Part shown: positions 33,053 to 41,872 of the stretch, piece after piece
How the letters are laid out: the number at the start of each line of letters is the position of its first letter
Position numbering within the stretch: the stretch's first letter is position 1
Origin: JAJEAO01 sp963667635
Lineage (GTDB): Bacteria > Acidobacteriota > Vicinamibacteria > Marinacidobacterales > Marinacidobacteraceae
Direction of reading: 5' to 3'
Assembly (NCBI GenBank): GCA_965232015.1
Contig: OZ246946.1
Coordinates: 2,666,001 to 2,730,000 of the forward strand
DNA: 64,000 bases
The notes under the pieces: generated by a model
Told to the model about the DNA's origin: nothing
The model's database searches: none
What the model saw: the letters and a program-made list of their open reading frames with translations, nothing else
Position numbers and translations under genes: made by a program

Positions 33053-33057
33053 TCCCG

Positions 33058-34815
33058 GTGGGCGTGCGACCGCGTCGGACCCCGGCGCCTCGCCGGGGAC
33101 GTAGTGCGGTCGCGGTCGGGCTGATTGGCCTCGCGGCGGTGGCGTGTGGCCTGCGCGCGCCGCCCCCGGGCCCCTATGACCTCGAGCCGGAGGCGCCCGA
33201 GGTCGAGCCATTGCGGCAGGAAGGAGGCGAGATCGAAGTCCGCTGGACGGCGCCCACCGTCGCCTCCGGACGGTTGCTCGGTGAAAGAGACCTGCGGAGA
33301 GCGGTGATTCGCTACCGATTGCTCGACCTGCCCGCTCTCGCCGCGGAGCAGCGGGAGCTGCGGCGTCAGGAGGCGGCCGAGGCGCTTGCCGAGGCCGAAT
33401 CGGAGACGAACGCCCCGGACGAAGGGACGGAGGAGACGACCGATCCTCCCGAGACCGGCGAGGAGCCCCCCGCGCCGGACCCCCCGGCCGAGGAGCAACC
33501 TCCCGCCGATCCTCCCGAAACCGGCGAGGAACCCCCCGCGCCGGACCCCCCGGACGAAGAGCCAGCGCCAACCGATCCTCCCGAAACCGGCGAGGAGCCC
33601 CCCGCGCCAGACCCCCCGGCCGAGGAGCAACCTCCAGCCGATCCTCCCGAAACCGGCGAGGAGCCCCCCGCGCCAGAGCACCCGGACGAAGAGCCAGCGC
33701 CAACCGATCCTCCCGAAACCGGCGAGGAGCCCGCCGCGCCGGACCCCCCGGCCGAGGAGCAACCTCCAGCCGATCCTCCCGAGACCGGCGAGCAGCCCCC
33801 CGGCGATCCCCCCGAAACCGACCCCGACCCGGACGAAGAAACCCCGGAGGAGCAGGAGCCGGCGGCGGTCGAGGAACCGTCTCCCACCGACGGGGAGGAG
33901 GGCGAGCCGCGGCCCGAGCCGTTCGATCTCGAACTGGACGACATCCCCTTCGAGCAGCTCGCCGAGGTCGAATCGCGCCAGCCCGGCGAAGATCGGGTTT
34001 ACCGGGTTCCGGTGGGGGATGGCTGGGCCGGACAGCGAATCGAGATCACGGTGCACTACGAGACGGGCGGGGAGCCGGGCGAGGAGAGTGATGTGCGGAG
34101 TCTCGATGTCGGAGACCCCCTCCCCGCGCCCGGGGATGTCTCGGTCGGGACCGGAGAGCAGCAGCTCACGGTGGAGTGGAGCGCCGTCCCGCCACCCGGA
34201 GCGCAGTTCGAAGTGGCCCGCCGACGGGGCGAAGTCGAGGAGATCGCCGGCCGGGCTAACGAGCCGCCCTTCACCGACGCGGAGGAGGTTCGCTTCGGGG
34301 AAGAGGTCTGCTACCGCGTCCGGCTCGTCGTCCCGGGGGGGGAGGAAGCGGTCGAGATCCCCGATCCGGGACGCCCCGCAGAACCGTCCGGGGAGGACGG
34401 TCTCCCGGGGGCGTGGGCGCCGATGCCCGCCCAGGTTCCTCCCACCGGCGCGACGGCGCTTCGGGTCGGGCCCTGGGCGGAGGAGGCCTGCGTCGCGCCC
34501 CTCGACATCTACCCGCCGTTTTCGCCGACCGCGCTGCGGGTCGTGTGGCGGCCCGACCGCACCGAACTGAGCTGGGAGCCGCCGTCCCCGGCCCCCTCCG
34601 ACCTGGCGGGCTACCACGTGTATCGGGCCGCCCCCGGCGAGCCCCGGCCGGTCCGGATCACCGAAGAGCCGGTGGAGGGACTCTCGTTCGACGATGCCGA
34701 CCGCGATCCGGAAACCCCCTACGAGTACTCGGTGACGGCGGTGGACAGCGCGGCCCCGCCCAACGAGAGCCGCCCCTCGCCGTCGGTCCCGGCGACGCCG
34801 CCCCGCTCTCGCTAG
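33058..34815 (+). CDS. Proline/glutamate-rich repeat lipoprotein with fibronectin type III-like domain
   Basis: About 585 residues. The N-terminus is basic and then hydrophobic with a lipobox (GLIGLAAVAC), so an outer-membrane or periplasmic lipoprotein is predicted. Residues about 130-250 are a 22-residue tandem repeat 'DPPETGEEPPAPDPPAEEQP' with alternating variants. The second half has beta-sandwich, fibronectin type III-like segments such as 'VEWSAVPPPGAQFEVARR' and 'LAGYHVYRAAPGEPRPVRIT', ending 'PYEYSVTAVDSAAPPNES'. The function is probably structural or adhesive. A GTG start at 33058 or 33064 is likely, 5-11 bp after hslU. Confidence 0.75.
   Translation: MGVRPRRTPAPRRGRSAVAVGLIGLAAVACGLRAPPPGPYDLEPEAPEVEPLRQEGGEIEVRWTAPTVASGRLLGERDLRRAVIRYRLLDLPALAAEQRELRRQEAAEALAEAESETNAPDEGTEETTDPPETGEEPPAPDPPAEEQPPADPPETGEEPPAPDPPDEEPAPTDPPETGEEPPAPDPPAEEQPPADPPETGEEPPAPEHPDEEPAPTDPPETGEEPAAPDPPAEEQPPADPPETGEQPPGDPPETDPDPDEETPEEQEPAAVEEPSPTDGEEGEPRPEPFDLELDDIPFEQLAEVESRQPGEDRVYRVPVGDGWAGQRIEITVHYETGGEPGEESDVRSLDVGDPLPAPGDVSVGTGEQQLTVEWSAVPPPGAQFEVARRRGEVEEIAGRANEPPFTDAEEVRFGEEVCYRVRLVVPGGEEAVEIPDPGRPAEPSGEDGLPGAWAPMPAQVPPTGATALRVGPWAEEACVAPLDIYPPFSPTALRVVWRPDRTELSWEPPSPAPSDLAGYHVYRAAPGEPRPVRITEEPVEGLSFDDADRDPETPYEYSVTAVDSAAPPNESRPSPSVPATPPRSR
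33442..33810 (+). repeat. 66-bp in-frame tandem repeat in the proline-rich lipoprotein gene
   Basis: Five 66-bp units plus a partial sixth encode 22-residue blocks starting DPPETGEE. Units alternate between two variants, one ending AEEQPPA and one ending DEEPAPT, so the array is a dimeric higher-order repeat of 132 bp. Copy number is likely to vary between strains. Confidence 0.85.
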
Positions 34816-34826
34816 ACTGCGGGTTC

Positions 34827-35609
34827 GTGCCCGCCAATTCGCGTCGCCGGCCAAGACGAATCCCAGGACGAATCCCGAGAAGCCGCAGTGGGTCCTGGGA
34901 GCTCTTCCGCGAGTTGCTCGCCGGCGCACCCGACGACCCCCGCTGGGCCGCGCTCAGCCGGCGTTGCGAGAGATTGATCCGCGGCATGGTGCTCTGGCGG
35001 ATCTGGGTCCGGAAGCGGGTCGGGGCCACCGACTCGGTCGAGGACGTGGCGCAGGAAGTCATGCTGCGACTGGTAGCCCGGGCACGCCGCGGATTCACCC
35101 CGGTGCCCCATGGAAGCCGCGAGTCCTTCGACGGGTACATGCGGCGGATCGCCGAGCATCTGATCGTGGACGAGTTCCGGCGCCTCGGCCCCCGAGGCGG
35201 CCCGGAGCGACAGCTCATCACCGTGGACCCACTCCGCTTCGAGACCGGTCTTCGCGAAGAGAACGAGCCGGACGACGGCTTCTTCTCTCCGGCGCGGCCG
35301 GCGATGCACCGGGAGACCATGGAAATCATCCGCCACACCCTCGACGGCATGTCCCGCGATCCACGGCGACAGCGCCTGAACCGGCACCTGTTCCAGCTCT
35401 ATTTCCTCGACGGGATTTCGATGGCGCAGATCGCGAAGCTGCGTTCGGTGCCGCTCAGCGCGTCGTCGGTCTCCCGCCGGTTGCAGGCGATCCGCTCGAC
35501 CCTCCAACAGGTCTTCCCCTCGCCGGTTTCCCGCCGGCGGACCGATCCGGCGGCGCATCGGGGGCGACGGCCGGCAACCCGTCGGCGGATGCGCGCGAGA
35601 CAGCGCTGA
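34827..35609 (+). CDS. ECF-type sigma-70 family factor
   Basis: A 260-residue protein with sigma region 2 ('LIRGMVLWRIWVRKRVGATD', 'SVEDVAQEVMLRLVARARRG', 'YMRRIAEHLIVDEFRR') and a region 4 helix-turn-helix near the end ('LYFLDGISMAQIAKLRSVPL', 'SASSVSRRLQAIRSTLQQ'). The spacer between them is longer than in most ECF factors. No anti-sigma gene is adjacent. The GTG at 34827, 11 nt after the preceding lipoprotein stop, is the likely start and suggests co-transcription with it. It may control envelope or stress genes; this is inference. Confidence 0.75.
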   Translation: MPANSRRRPRRIPGRIPRSRSGSWELFRELLAGAPDDPRWAALSRRCERLIRGMVLWRIWVRKRVGATDSVEDVAQEVMLRLVARARRGFTPVPHGSRESFDGYMRRIAEHLIVDEFRRLGPRGGPERQLITVDPLRFETGLREENEPDDGFFSPARPAMHRETMEIIRHTLDGMSRDPRRQRLNRHLFQLYFLDGISMAQIAKLRSVPLSASSVSRRLQAIRSTLQQVFPSPVSRRRTDPAAHRGRRPATRRRMRARQR

Positions 35610-35626
35610 GGCTTCCGCGCCGCGGG

Positions 35627-35655
35627 TTTCCGCTCTCGCCCGGTCCCATTAGAAT
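35627..35655 (+). promoter_or_regulatory. Predicted promoter of the tRNA pair
   Basis: TTTCCG (35627-35632) and TAGAAT (35650-35655) are separated by exactly 17 bp and lie 18 bp upstream of tRNA-Gly. The -10 matches consensus at five of six positions; the -35 is weak. Confidence 0.45.
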
Positions 35656-35673
35656 CTCCGGTTCCTCGCCGAC

Positions 35674-35745
<72 letters not shown>

Positions 35746-35791
35746 CGGTGACTGGACCGCTCCCGTGGGAGCGGCGGATGGAGCGTGTGAC

Positions 35792-35864
35792 GGCGGCGTA
35801 GCCAAGTGGCCAAGGCGGAGGTCTGCAAAACCTCTATTCGGCGGTTCGAATCCGCCCGCCGCCT
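35792..35864 (+). tRNA. tRNA-Cys(GCA)
   Basis: Acceptor GGCGGCG pairs with CGCCGCC; the anticodon stem GAGGT/ACCTC closes loop CTGCAAA (anticodon GCA); the T arm is GGCGG-TTCGAAT-CCGCC. The discriminator T is the expected one for tRNA-Cys. CCA is not encoded. cysS lies about 0.9 kb away on the opposite strand. Confidence 0.95.
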
Positions 35865-36216
35865 CATGGAGCGCCGGACTCCAGTCCGGCACCGAGCGAC
35901 CAAGCCGACCTGCACCCCCGGCGGGAACACCGGACCCCCCGTCTTCCCGGTACGGGTCCCGCTCGGCGCTTCGCGCCTCAGATCGCAACCTTCGCTCCGC
36001 TCCAGGTTGCGATCAACATCACGTTCTCTCTCGGAGAGGGGGGAACGAGCTCCCCCCTCTCCGAACCTCTCCCCCCTCGGAGCGCCTGCCCTTGTCGGAG
36101 CGCCGGACTCCAGTCCGGCAATTCGCCACTCGAAGCTGCCTTCCGTAGCGGTGCCGCACCCCGCCCCCACCGGAGAACTGGCCGGGAGAACTGGTGGAGA
36201 GCGACGCTCCATGGCG
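35865..36216. repeat. Gene-free repeat cluster: palindromes plus structured repeat copy 2
   Basis: No gene is seen here. GAGCGCCGGACTCCAGTCCG occurs at about 35875 and 36101. The structured repeat (inverted copy of 17221-17353) spans 35961-36086, with the same ATCGCAACC/GGTTGCGAT hairpin. A module from CTGCCTTCCGTAGCGGTGCC (36137) through two GGAGAACTGG motifs to 36210 matches 14690-14760 in reverse complement. The cluster lies between tRNA-Cys and the end of yraN. Confidence 0.8.
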
Positions 36217-36717
36217 TTAGAACGCGTCGCGGTGGATGCGGGTGACCGGCCGCTTCAGGGCCAGCGCGAGCGCGGCCCGGAGCCGGACCCAGGCGACGAC
36301 GCGGGCCGTCCCTTCGGCTGCGGCGCCTGAGGGGAGCGGAAACCAGACTTCCACCACGTCCATCCGCAGCCGTGATCCCGACGGGATCCTCCGCCTCGCC
36401 GACTCCACGCGCCACATCCGGGCCGCCGAGCGACGCAGGCGGAGCCGTTTCGAGCGATCCACCCGCTCCGCCGGACGGCCCCAGCCGCCTCGGCGGGTCT
36501 TCACTTCCACGGCCGCCAGGGTGCGGCCCTCCCACGCCACGATGTCGATCTCGGCGTAGCGTCGGGAGCGGCCGGGGCGATAGTTTCGCGCCACGACCCG
36601 GTAGCCCGCCCGGGCGAGCGCCCGCGCCGCGATCCGCTCGCCCCGGGCGCCGAGCCGCAGGTGCCTCGCCCGCGGTCTTCGTCGCCACCGTCGCTCGATG
36701 GTCCGCAGTCGGCCCAC
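36217..36717 (-). CDS. yraN: YraN/UPF0102 family endonuclease-like protein
   Basis: A 166-residue protein of the UPF0102 family. Hallmarks are 'LGARGERIAARALARAGYRV', 'ARNYRPGRSRRYAEIDIVAW' and 'LAAVEVKTRRGGWGRPAERV', giving the Holliday-resolvase-like E-x-D-x-(E)VK nuclease core. The protein is unusually Arg-rich and has an extra N-terminal basic segment and a C-terminal extension. The function of the family is not firmly established. It starts 9 bp after cysS ends, so it is probably the last gene of that transcription unit. Confidence 0.85.
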   Translation of the reverse strand: MGRLRTIERRWRRRPRARHLRLGARGERIAARALARAGYRVVARNYRPGRSRRYAEIDIVAWEGRTLAAVEVKTRRGGWGRPAERVDRSKRLRLRRSAARMWRVESARRRIPSGSRLRMDVVEVWFPLPSGAAAEGTARVVAWVRLRAALALALKRPVTRIHRDAF

Positions 36718-36726
36718 GCCGAGGCG

Positions 36727-38160
36727 TCAGTCGAGACGCCGCCAGGTCGTGCCGTCGGGCGTGTCCTCGAGGAGGATTCCGCGGGAGCGAAGCTGGTCCC
36801 GGATCGCATCCGCCCGGGCGTAATCGCGGCGCCGCCGCGCCTCCCGTCGCTCGCGGATCAAGCCTTCGATCTCGGCGGCGAGCCCATCCCGGGGCGGTGA
36901 ACCGGGCGCCGCCTCCATCTCGAAGACGCCGAACACCTCGTTCATGCGCCGGATCGCGGCCGCCCAGTCGGCGACGGCAGGACCCTCTCCGGCTTCCGGC
37001 CGATTGAGACGCTGGTTCGCCCGCCGCAGCGCGAAGAACACCTCGGCGAGCGCTCGCGACACGTTGAGATCGTCGTCCAGCGCCTCCTCGAACCGATCGA
37101 GGCAGGCGCGGATCTCGCCGCCTTTGGGGACGGACGATCCCGGGTCCGGAGACGCGGGCGCCCGCGCGAGCAGCGCATTCACCCGCCGCACCGCGGTCTC
37201 GGCCTGCTGAAGGCCCTCGCGAGTGAAGTTCAACTGTTTCCGGTAGTGGACGCTTGCGAGCAGGTAGCGGAGCGCCGCCGCAGAGACGCCGTCGTCGAGC
37301 AGCTCCCGAACCGTGAAGTAGTTCCCGAGCGACTTGGACATCTTCCGCCCTTCGACGAGCAGATGCTCGCAGTGGAACCAGTGTCGAACGAATGGTTCGC
37401 CGGTGGCCGCTTCGCTCTGGGCGATCTCGTTCTCGTGGTGCGGGAACATGAGATCCACGCCGCCGCAGTGCAGGTCGAACCCGGACCCGAGCAGCTCGAG
37501 CGCCATGGCCGAACACTCGAGGTGCCACCCCGGTCGGCCGGCGCCGAAGGAGGCGTCCCACGTCGGCTCGCCGTCTCTCGTCGCTTTCCAGAGGACGAAA
37601 TCGGAGGCGCTTTCCTTGTCGTATTCGTCGGCATCCACCCGCGCGCCGGCGAGACGACCCTCGACCGCGGCGCCCGACAGCCGCCCGTACCCGGGATACG
37701 CGGCGATCCGGAAATAGACCGACCCCCCGGACCGGTAGGCGGCGCCGTTGTCGAGGAGCCGCTCCACGAGCCGAACCATGGAGGCGATGTACTCGGGATC
37801 GGTGGCTCGCGGATACTTCTGCGCCCGCCGGACGCCGAGCGCGTCGGCGTCGGCGTGGTAGAGCTCGATGAACCGGGTCGTGTAGTCGCGCAGCGGCTCG
37901 CCGGCGTCGAGGGCGCCCCGGATCGTCTTGTCGTCCACGTCGGTGAAGTTCTGGATCTGGAAGACCCGGTAACCCTTCCACTCGAGAAACCGCCGGAGGA
38001 GGTCCTGGGCCACGAACGTGCGGAAGTTGCCGATGTGGCCGCGGGCGTACACCGTCAATCCGCAGGTGTACATCCGCACCTCGTCGGGTCGGCCCGGATC
38101 GAACCGCTCGACCCGGCCGGAGAGCGAGTTCCGCAGCCGCAGGGGCCGGATCGGCGTCAT
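36727..38160 (-). CDS. cysS: Cysteinyl-tRNA synthetase
   Basis: A 477-residue class I synthetase that charges tRNA-Cys. Visible: zinc ligands Cys33 in 'MYTCGLTVY', Cys in 'GWHLECSAMA' and His in 'MFPHHENEIAQSE'; the HIGH motif as 'ARGHIGNFRT'; KMSKS as 'EGRKMSKSLGNYF' (about 270); and the helical DALR/anticodon-binding C-terminus. The length is normal. The ATG overlaps the stop of the upstream PP2C phosphatase gene (ATGA), so it is translationally coupled to the regulatory module. Confidence 0.95.
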   Translation of the reverse strand: MTPIRPLRLRNSLSGRVERFDPGRPDEVRMYTCGLTVYARGHIGNFRTFVAQDLLRRFLEWKGYRVFQIQNFTDVDDKTIRGALDAGEPLRDYTTRFIELYHADADALGVRRAQKYPRATDPEYIASMVRLVERLLDNGAAYRSGGSVYFRIAAYPGYGRLSGAAVEGRLAGARVDADEYDKESASDFVLWKATRDGEPTWDASFGAGRPGWHLECSAMALELLGSGFDLHCGGVDLMFPHHENEIAQSEAATGEPFVRHWFHCEHLLVEGRKMSKSLGNYFTVRELLDDGVSAAALRYLLASVHYRKQLNFTREGLQQAETAVRRVNALLARAPASPDPGSSVPKGGEIRACLDRFEEALDDDLNVSRALAEVFFALRRANQRLNRPEAGEGPAVADWAAAIRRMNEVFGVFEMEAAPGSPPRDGLAAEIEGLIRERREARRRRDYARADAIRDQLRSRGILLEDTPDGTTWRRLD

Positions 38161-39989
38161 CGCGGGTCTCCGGCCTCGCGCTTGAGCACGATGAGCGTCA
38201 GGTCGTCCTGGAGCGCACAGGGGCCGGCGAAGGCGCGCGCCTCCGACAGCAGGTCACCGCAGATCGCCCGCGCGTCCCGATCGCGGGCGGCGGTGAGCGC
38301 CTCGATCACGCGGTGGTCGTCGAACTGACGCTCCCGGACATCTTCCGCCTCGGTCAGACCGTCGGTGTACATGGCGAGAACGTCTCCCGGTTCGAGATCC
38401 ACGCGCCCGACCTCGGTCTCGATGCGGGGGAACAGACCGAGCACGGTGGAACCGGCGTGGAGCCGCTCGACCGACCGATCGGCCCGCAACACGACCGGGC
38501 GCACATGGCCGGCGTTCAGGTAGTCCATCCGTCCGGTCCGCGGCGACAGCGAAGCGAGCACCGCGCTCATGTAGCGGTTGGCGTCGGTCTTTTCGTGCAG
38601 CAGTTGGTTCAACTCGACGGCGGCCCGGTCGAGTTCGGTCTGTCCGTGCCGATAGATCGAGGTGAGCGACGCCTGCACGAGGGCCATGAGAAGCGCCGGC
38701 CCCTCGCCCTTGCCCGACACATCGGCGATGGTCACGAAGAGACGGTCGCCATGGGCCGCGTAATCGTAGTAGTCGCCGCCGACGGCGAGACAGGGAATGT
38801 TCACGCCGGCGATGTCCCACCCCGGGAGTCGCGGCGGCTCGGCGGGGAGCAGGCGGGACTGGATGCGCCGGGCGAGGACGAGTTCCTTCTCCTTCTCGAT
38901 CGTCGCCCGATGGAGCCGGGCGTTTTCGACCGCGGCGGCCGCCCGCCCGGCGAGCGACGTCAGAAACGCCCGATCCGACGATTCGAGGCCGCGCTCGAGC
39001 CCGGCTTCGCCCAGGAACAGCGTGCCCCGGACCGGACCGGAGACGAACGGCGCGATCCAGCCGATCCGCAGGCCCTCGAGGTCGCGGACCAGTCCGGGGT
39101 CCTTCAGGTCGGAGACCGGGAACGCCTCGTGACGGCCGGCCGAGGCGGCGTCCGCAGCCACCAGCGGGCGTCGGTCCCCGCGGGGGCGCCGCGGGCCCTT
39201 GGAGGCGACGACCCGCCCGCCGGCGACGACCGAGCCGCGGCTGGCGAGCACGTGCCCCATGGCGCCGTGGAGGAGCAGATCCCACACCGCGCGCTCGTCC
39301 CGCGCCCGGTGGAGGCCGGCGGTGAGGTCGAGGAGGGACCGGAGCTGGTAGGCGCGCAGCGCGAGGCGTCGGTTCGTCGCCCGCAGCTCTTCGTCGCGAC
39401 GGCACTTCTCGAGAGCGGCCGACGCAATCACCGCGAGCGCCTCGAGGAAATCGTCCCGTCCCGCGGGGGCGAGGATCGGATGGGGCGCCCCGACGAGGAG
39501 GAGCCCGGTGAGCTGGTCTCCGCTGCGGAGGATCGCCACCGAATCCGCCCGGGCCCGTCGCAGGAGGTTCCGAATCGGGGCATCGGTCGCATCGTCGGCC
39601 GTCCCCGGCGCGCCGTCTCGGAGGACGGCCTCCCGCGGAAGCGCGGCGGGGGCGGGGAACGACAGATCCCGCCACGCCGGGTCCGTCGCTCCCCGCCGCC
39701 CGGCCGGGCGAAGCATCCGGCCTCCGTCGGGAAGCAGCAGTCCCACCCACCGGGCTCGCGTCTCGCCGAGTCCGACGAGGAGCAGCAGCGACGCCACCTC
39801 GTCGCTCGTCATCGGCTCGGTGAGCGCGGCGCTGAAGTCGGTCAGCGCCAGCAGCTCGGAGACGAGCAGGTGGGCCGTCGAGTCGAGCCCGGCGATGTGC
39901 GGGGTGAACAGCCGCTGGTACCGGGTGCTCGGCGGGGGCGGCGCCCCGAGGCTCGCCGCCGCTCCGCGGGCGGGTTGGTCGGAGTTCAC
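38157..39989 (-). CDS. GAF domain / PP2C-type SpoIIE (RsbU-like) phosphatase
   Basis: A 610-residue regulator. The N-terminal ~370 residues contain GAF-like sensory domains, e.g. 'DDFLEALAVIASAALEKCRR' and 'AFLTSLAGRAAAAVENARLH'. They lead into a coiled linker ('EKEKELVLARRIQSRLLP') and a C-terminal PP2C/SpoIIE phosphatase (about 385-605). Metal-binding motifs are 'AVGGDYYDY', 'VTIADVSGKGEGPALLMA', 'LAMYTDGLTEAED' and 'CALQDDLTLIVLK'. It should dephosphorylate the STAS protein encoded just upstream. The GTG start overlaps the anti-sigma kinase stop (GTGA), and its end overlaps cysS. Confidence 0.9.
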   Translation of the reverse strand: MNSDQPARGAAASLGAPPPPSTRYQRLFTPHIAGLDSTAHLLVSELLALTDFSAALTEPMTSDEVASLLLLVGLGETRARWVGLLLPDGGRMLRPAGRRGATDPAWRDLSFPAPAALPREAVLRDGAPGTADDATDAPIRNLLRRARADSVAILRSGDQLTGLLLVGAPHPILAPAGRDDFLEALAVIASAALEKCRRDEELRATNRRLALRAYQLRSLLDLTAGLHRARDERAVWDLLLHGAMGHVLASRGSVVAGGRVVASKGPRRPRGDRRPLVAADAASAGRHEAFPVSDLKDPGLVRDLEGLRIGWIAPFVSGPVRGTLFLGEAGLERGLESSDRAFLTSLAGRAAAAVENARLHRATIEKEKELVLARRIQSRLLPAEPPRLPGWDIAGVNIPCLAVGGDYYDYAAHGDRLFVTIADVSGKGEGPALLMALVQASLTSIYRHGQTELDRAAVELNQLLHEKTDANRYMSAVLASLSPRTGRMDYLNAGHVRPVVLRADRSVERLHAGSTVLGLFPRIETEVGRVDLEPGDVLAMYTDGLTEAEDVRERQFDDHRVIEALTAARDRDARAICGDLLSEARAFAGPCALQDDLTLIVLKREAGDPR

Positions 39990-40468
39990 CGGGCGTCGCA
40001 GTCCGGTCGGTCGTCGGGCCGACGCTTCCGCTCGAGGCTCCACCGGCCGACGCCCGGGCAGGGCTCGACGTGCTCCACCCGGGTCATCACCCGGCGCATC
40101 AGCACCACGCCGAGCCCGCCGCCGCGCCGCTCGGCGGCGAGCTGGACCGGGTCGGCCTCGGTCGGGAGCGCCTTCGGACTCTCTCCCCGGTGGTCGAGAT
40201 CGATCCTCAATCCGCGGCGCGACGGGTGGAACCGGACGATGACCTCGTGCCCCGGCTCGCCCCGGTAGGCGTGCTCGACCACGTTCGTCATCGCCTCGTT
40301 GACCGCCACCGCGATCTCCCCGGCCCCCAGCTCGTCGAAGCCGATGGAGACCGCGATCCGGCGGGCCGCCTCGTGGACGAGGGTCAGCGCCTCGCAGGAC
40401 GCCGGGAGGACGAGGACGATCGGGGAAGGCTGCGCAGCGCGGGCTGAATCCGGCGTCTCGGGGGCCAC
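39986..40468 (-). CDS. RsbW-like anti-sigma factor serine kinase
   Basis: A 160-residue GHKL ATPase. The N-box is 'EIAVAVNEAMTNVVEHAYRG' (about 51-70) and the G-box 'RRGGGLGVVLMRRVMTRVEH'. It should phosphorylate the STAS antagonist encoded immediately upstream and bind a sigma factor or other target. The stop overlaps the phosphatase GTG. The trio STAS-kinase-phosphatase in this order is the classic partner-switching module. No sigma gene is directly attached, so the target may be one of the sigma factors at 17.4 or 34.8 kb, or elsewhere. Confidence 0.9.
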   Translation of the reverse strand: MAPETPDSARAAQPSPIVLVLPASCEALTLVHEAARRIAVSIGFDELGAGEIAVAVNEAMTNVVEHAYRGEPGHEVIVRFHPSRRGLRIDLDHRGESPKALPTEADPVQLAAERRGGGLGVVLMRRVMTRVEHVEPCPGVGRWSLERKRRPDDRPDCDAR

Positions 40469-40497
40469 CGCTTCGAACCGTCCCGTCGGCGGAGGCC

Positions 40498-40848
40498 TCA
40501 GGACCCCCGGAAACTCTCCACGGCGTCTTCCTCCCGATCGAAGGTCTGGCAGAGACGGTCGAAGCCGAGGACGCGAAAGATGTGAGCGACCGGCCCGGAC
40601 AGCGAGCAGATCCGGATGTCGCCGCCACGCCCCCGGACATCCTCGATGAGCCCCATGATCGCGCCGAATCCGGCGCTGGCGACGTAGGAGAGATGGGCGC
40701 CGCTGATGACGATGCGGACGTCCCCCGAGTCCACCAGGTCGGTGAGCGCGCGCTCGAATCCGGCCACGGTATGCGCGTTCACGAACCCACGGGGCTCGAC
40801 GACGGCGACCGCGCCAGCCGGTCGGGTGGTGATCTCGAGTTCAGGCAT
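40498..40848 (-). CDS. STAS-domain anti-sigma factor antagonist
   Basis: A 116-residue RsbV/SpoIIAA-like protein: 'ITTRPAGAVAVVEPRGFVNA', then 'VRIVISGAHLSYVASAGFGA', where Ser58 is the predicted phosphorylated residue, and 'VAHIFRVLGFDRLCQTF'. The ATG at 40848 is chosen because the STAS fold begins there; it overlaps the ribF stop by 8 bp. Dephosphorylated protein would sequester the kinase encoded downstream. Confidence 0.9.
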   Translation of the reverse strand: MPELEITTRPAGAVAVVEPRGFVNAHTVAGFERALTDLVDSGDVRIVISGAHLSYVASAGFGAIMGLIEDVRGRGGDIRICSLSGPVAHIFRVLGFDRLCQTFDREEDAVESFRGS

Positions 40849-41872
40849 GGAACGGCGCCGGCGCCGCTCCGTCGGCCACGAACGACTCGGGGTCGAGCGC
40901 AACGGCCGGTCTGAGGACAGAGACGGAGGAAAGGTTATAGAAGTTCCGCGCCTGGACGATGTCGCGCGCGATCTGCTGGCGCAGCGACCGGGGTCCGTCG
41001 AATCTCGCGGTCTCGCGAAGGAACTGGCGCAGCCGGAGGCGGATGTTCGCCAGGTCGCCAGAGAAGCCGATGAGATGGACCTCGAGCGAGGCGGCCGCCC
41101 GGAAGGTCGGACGCGGTCCACAGTGGACGACGGCCGGGTACCGGGCGCCCGCCCCACCCCGGTCCGGATCGGGCTCCGCTTCGCCCGCATAGACCCCGGG
41201 GCGCAGCGCGAGGTCGGTCGCGCCGGCGAGATTCGCGGTCGGGAACCCGAGGAGGCGGCCGCGCCCGGCGCCCGGCTCCACCGCGGCCCGGATCTCGTAG
41301 GCGCGGCCGCAGAGTTCCTCCACGAGCCCGAGTTCGCCGGCGGCGAGCGCCTGACGCAGGCGGGTCGAAGAAATCGCGTCGCCGCGGGTGCGCACGGTCG
41401 GCGCGGCGACGACCGCGAATCCGAGGTCCCGTCCCAGCTCCCGGAGCGTGTCGAGCCCGCCGCTGCGGCCCCGTCCGAACCGGAAGTTCTCGCCCTCGAC
41501 CACGCAGGCGGCGCCGAGACCGTGCGCGAGCAGCCGTCGGGCGAACTCGGCCGGTGTCGCGGCGGCGATCCGGTCGTTGAACTCGAGCACGACCAGCCGG
41601 TCGGCGCCGGCCGCCCGGAGGTGCTCGATCCGGGTGGCGAAGGTGGTCGCCGCGCGGGGAGCGGCGGCCGGGCGGAGGTGGCGGGCCGGATGCGGGTCGA
41701 AGGTCACGACCACCAGATCGCCGCCGAGACGGTCGGCCTCCGACCGGGCGATCTCGAGCGCCGCCTGATGCCCGCGGTGCACACCGTCGAAGTTCCCCAC
41801 CGCGACGACGGCGCGCCGGACGGTGGCGGGGTCGCTCCGGGTCGGCAGGTCCCGGAGGCGTTCGACCCTCAT
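40841..41872 (-). CDS. ribF: Bifunctional riboflavin kinase / FAD synthetase
   Basis: A 343-residue RibF. The N-terminal nucleotidyltransferase domain has 'AVGNFDGVHRGHQAALEIAR', 'VVTFDPHPARHLRP' and 'STRLRQALAAGELGLVEELC'. The C-terminal flavokinase domain has 'GRGRLLGFPTANLAG', 'LALRPGVYAGEA' and 'EVHLIGFSGDLANIRLRLRQ'. It converts riboflavin to FMN and FAD. It has a C-terminal extension of about 30 residues. The ATG overlaps the stop of the DUF1844 gene (ATGA). Confidence 0.93.
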   Translation of the reverse strand: MRVERLRDLPTRSDPATVRRAVVAVGNFDGVHRGHQAALEIARSEADRLGGDLVVVTFDPHPARHLRPAAAPRAATTFATRIEHLRAAGADRLVVLEFNDRIAAATPAEFARRLLAHGLGAACVVEGENFRFGRGRSGGLDTLRELGRDLGFAVVAAPTVRTRGDAISSTRLRQALAAGELGLVEELCGRAYEIRAAVEPGAGRGRLLGFPTANLAGATDLALRPGVYAGEAEPDPDRGGAGARYPAVVHCGPRPTFRAAASLEVHLIGFSGDLANIRLRLRQFLRETARFDGPRSLRQQIARDIVQARNFYNLSSVSVLRPAVALDPESFVADGAAPAPFHA

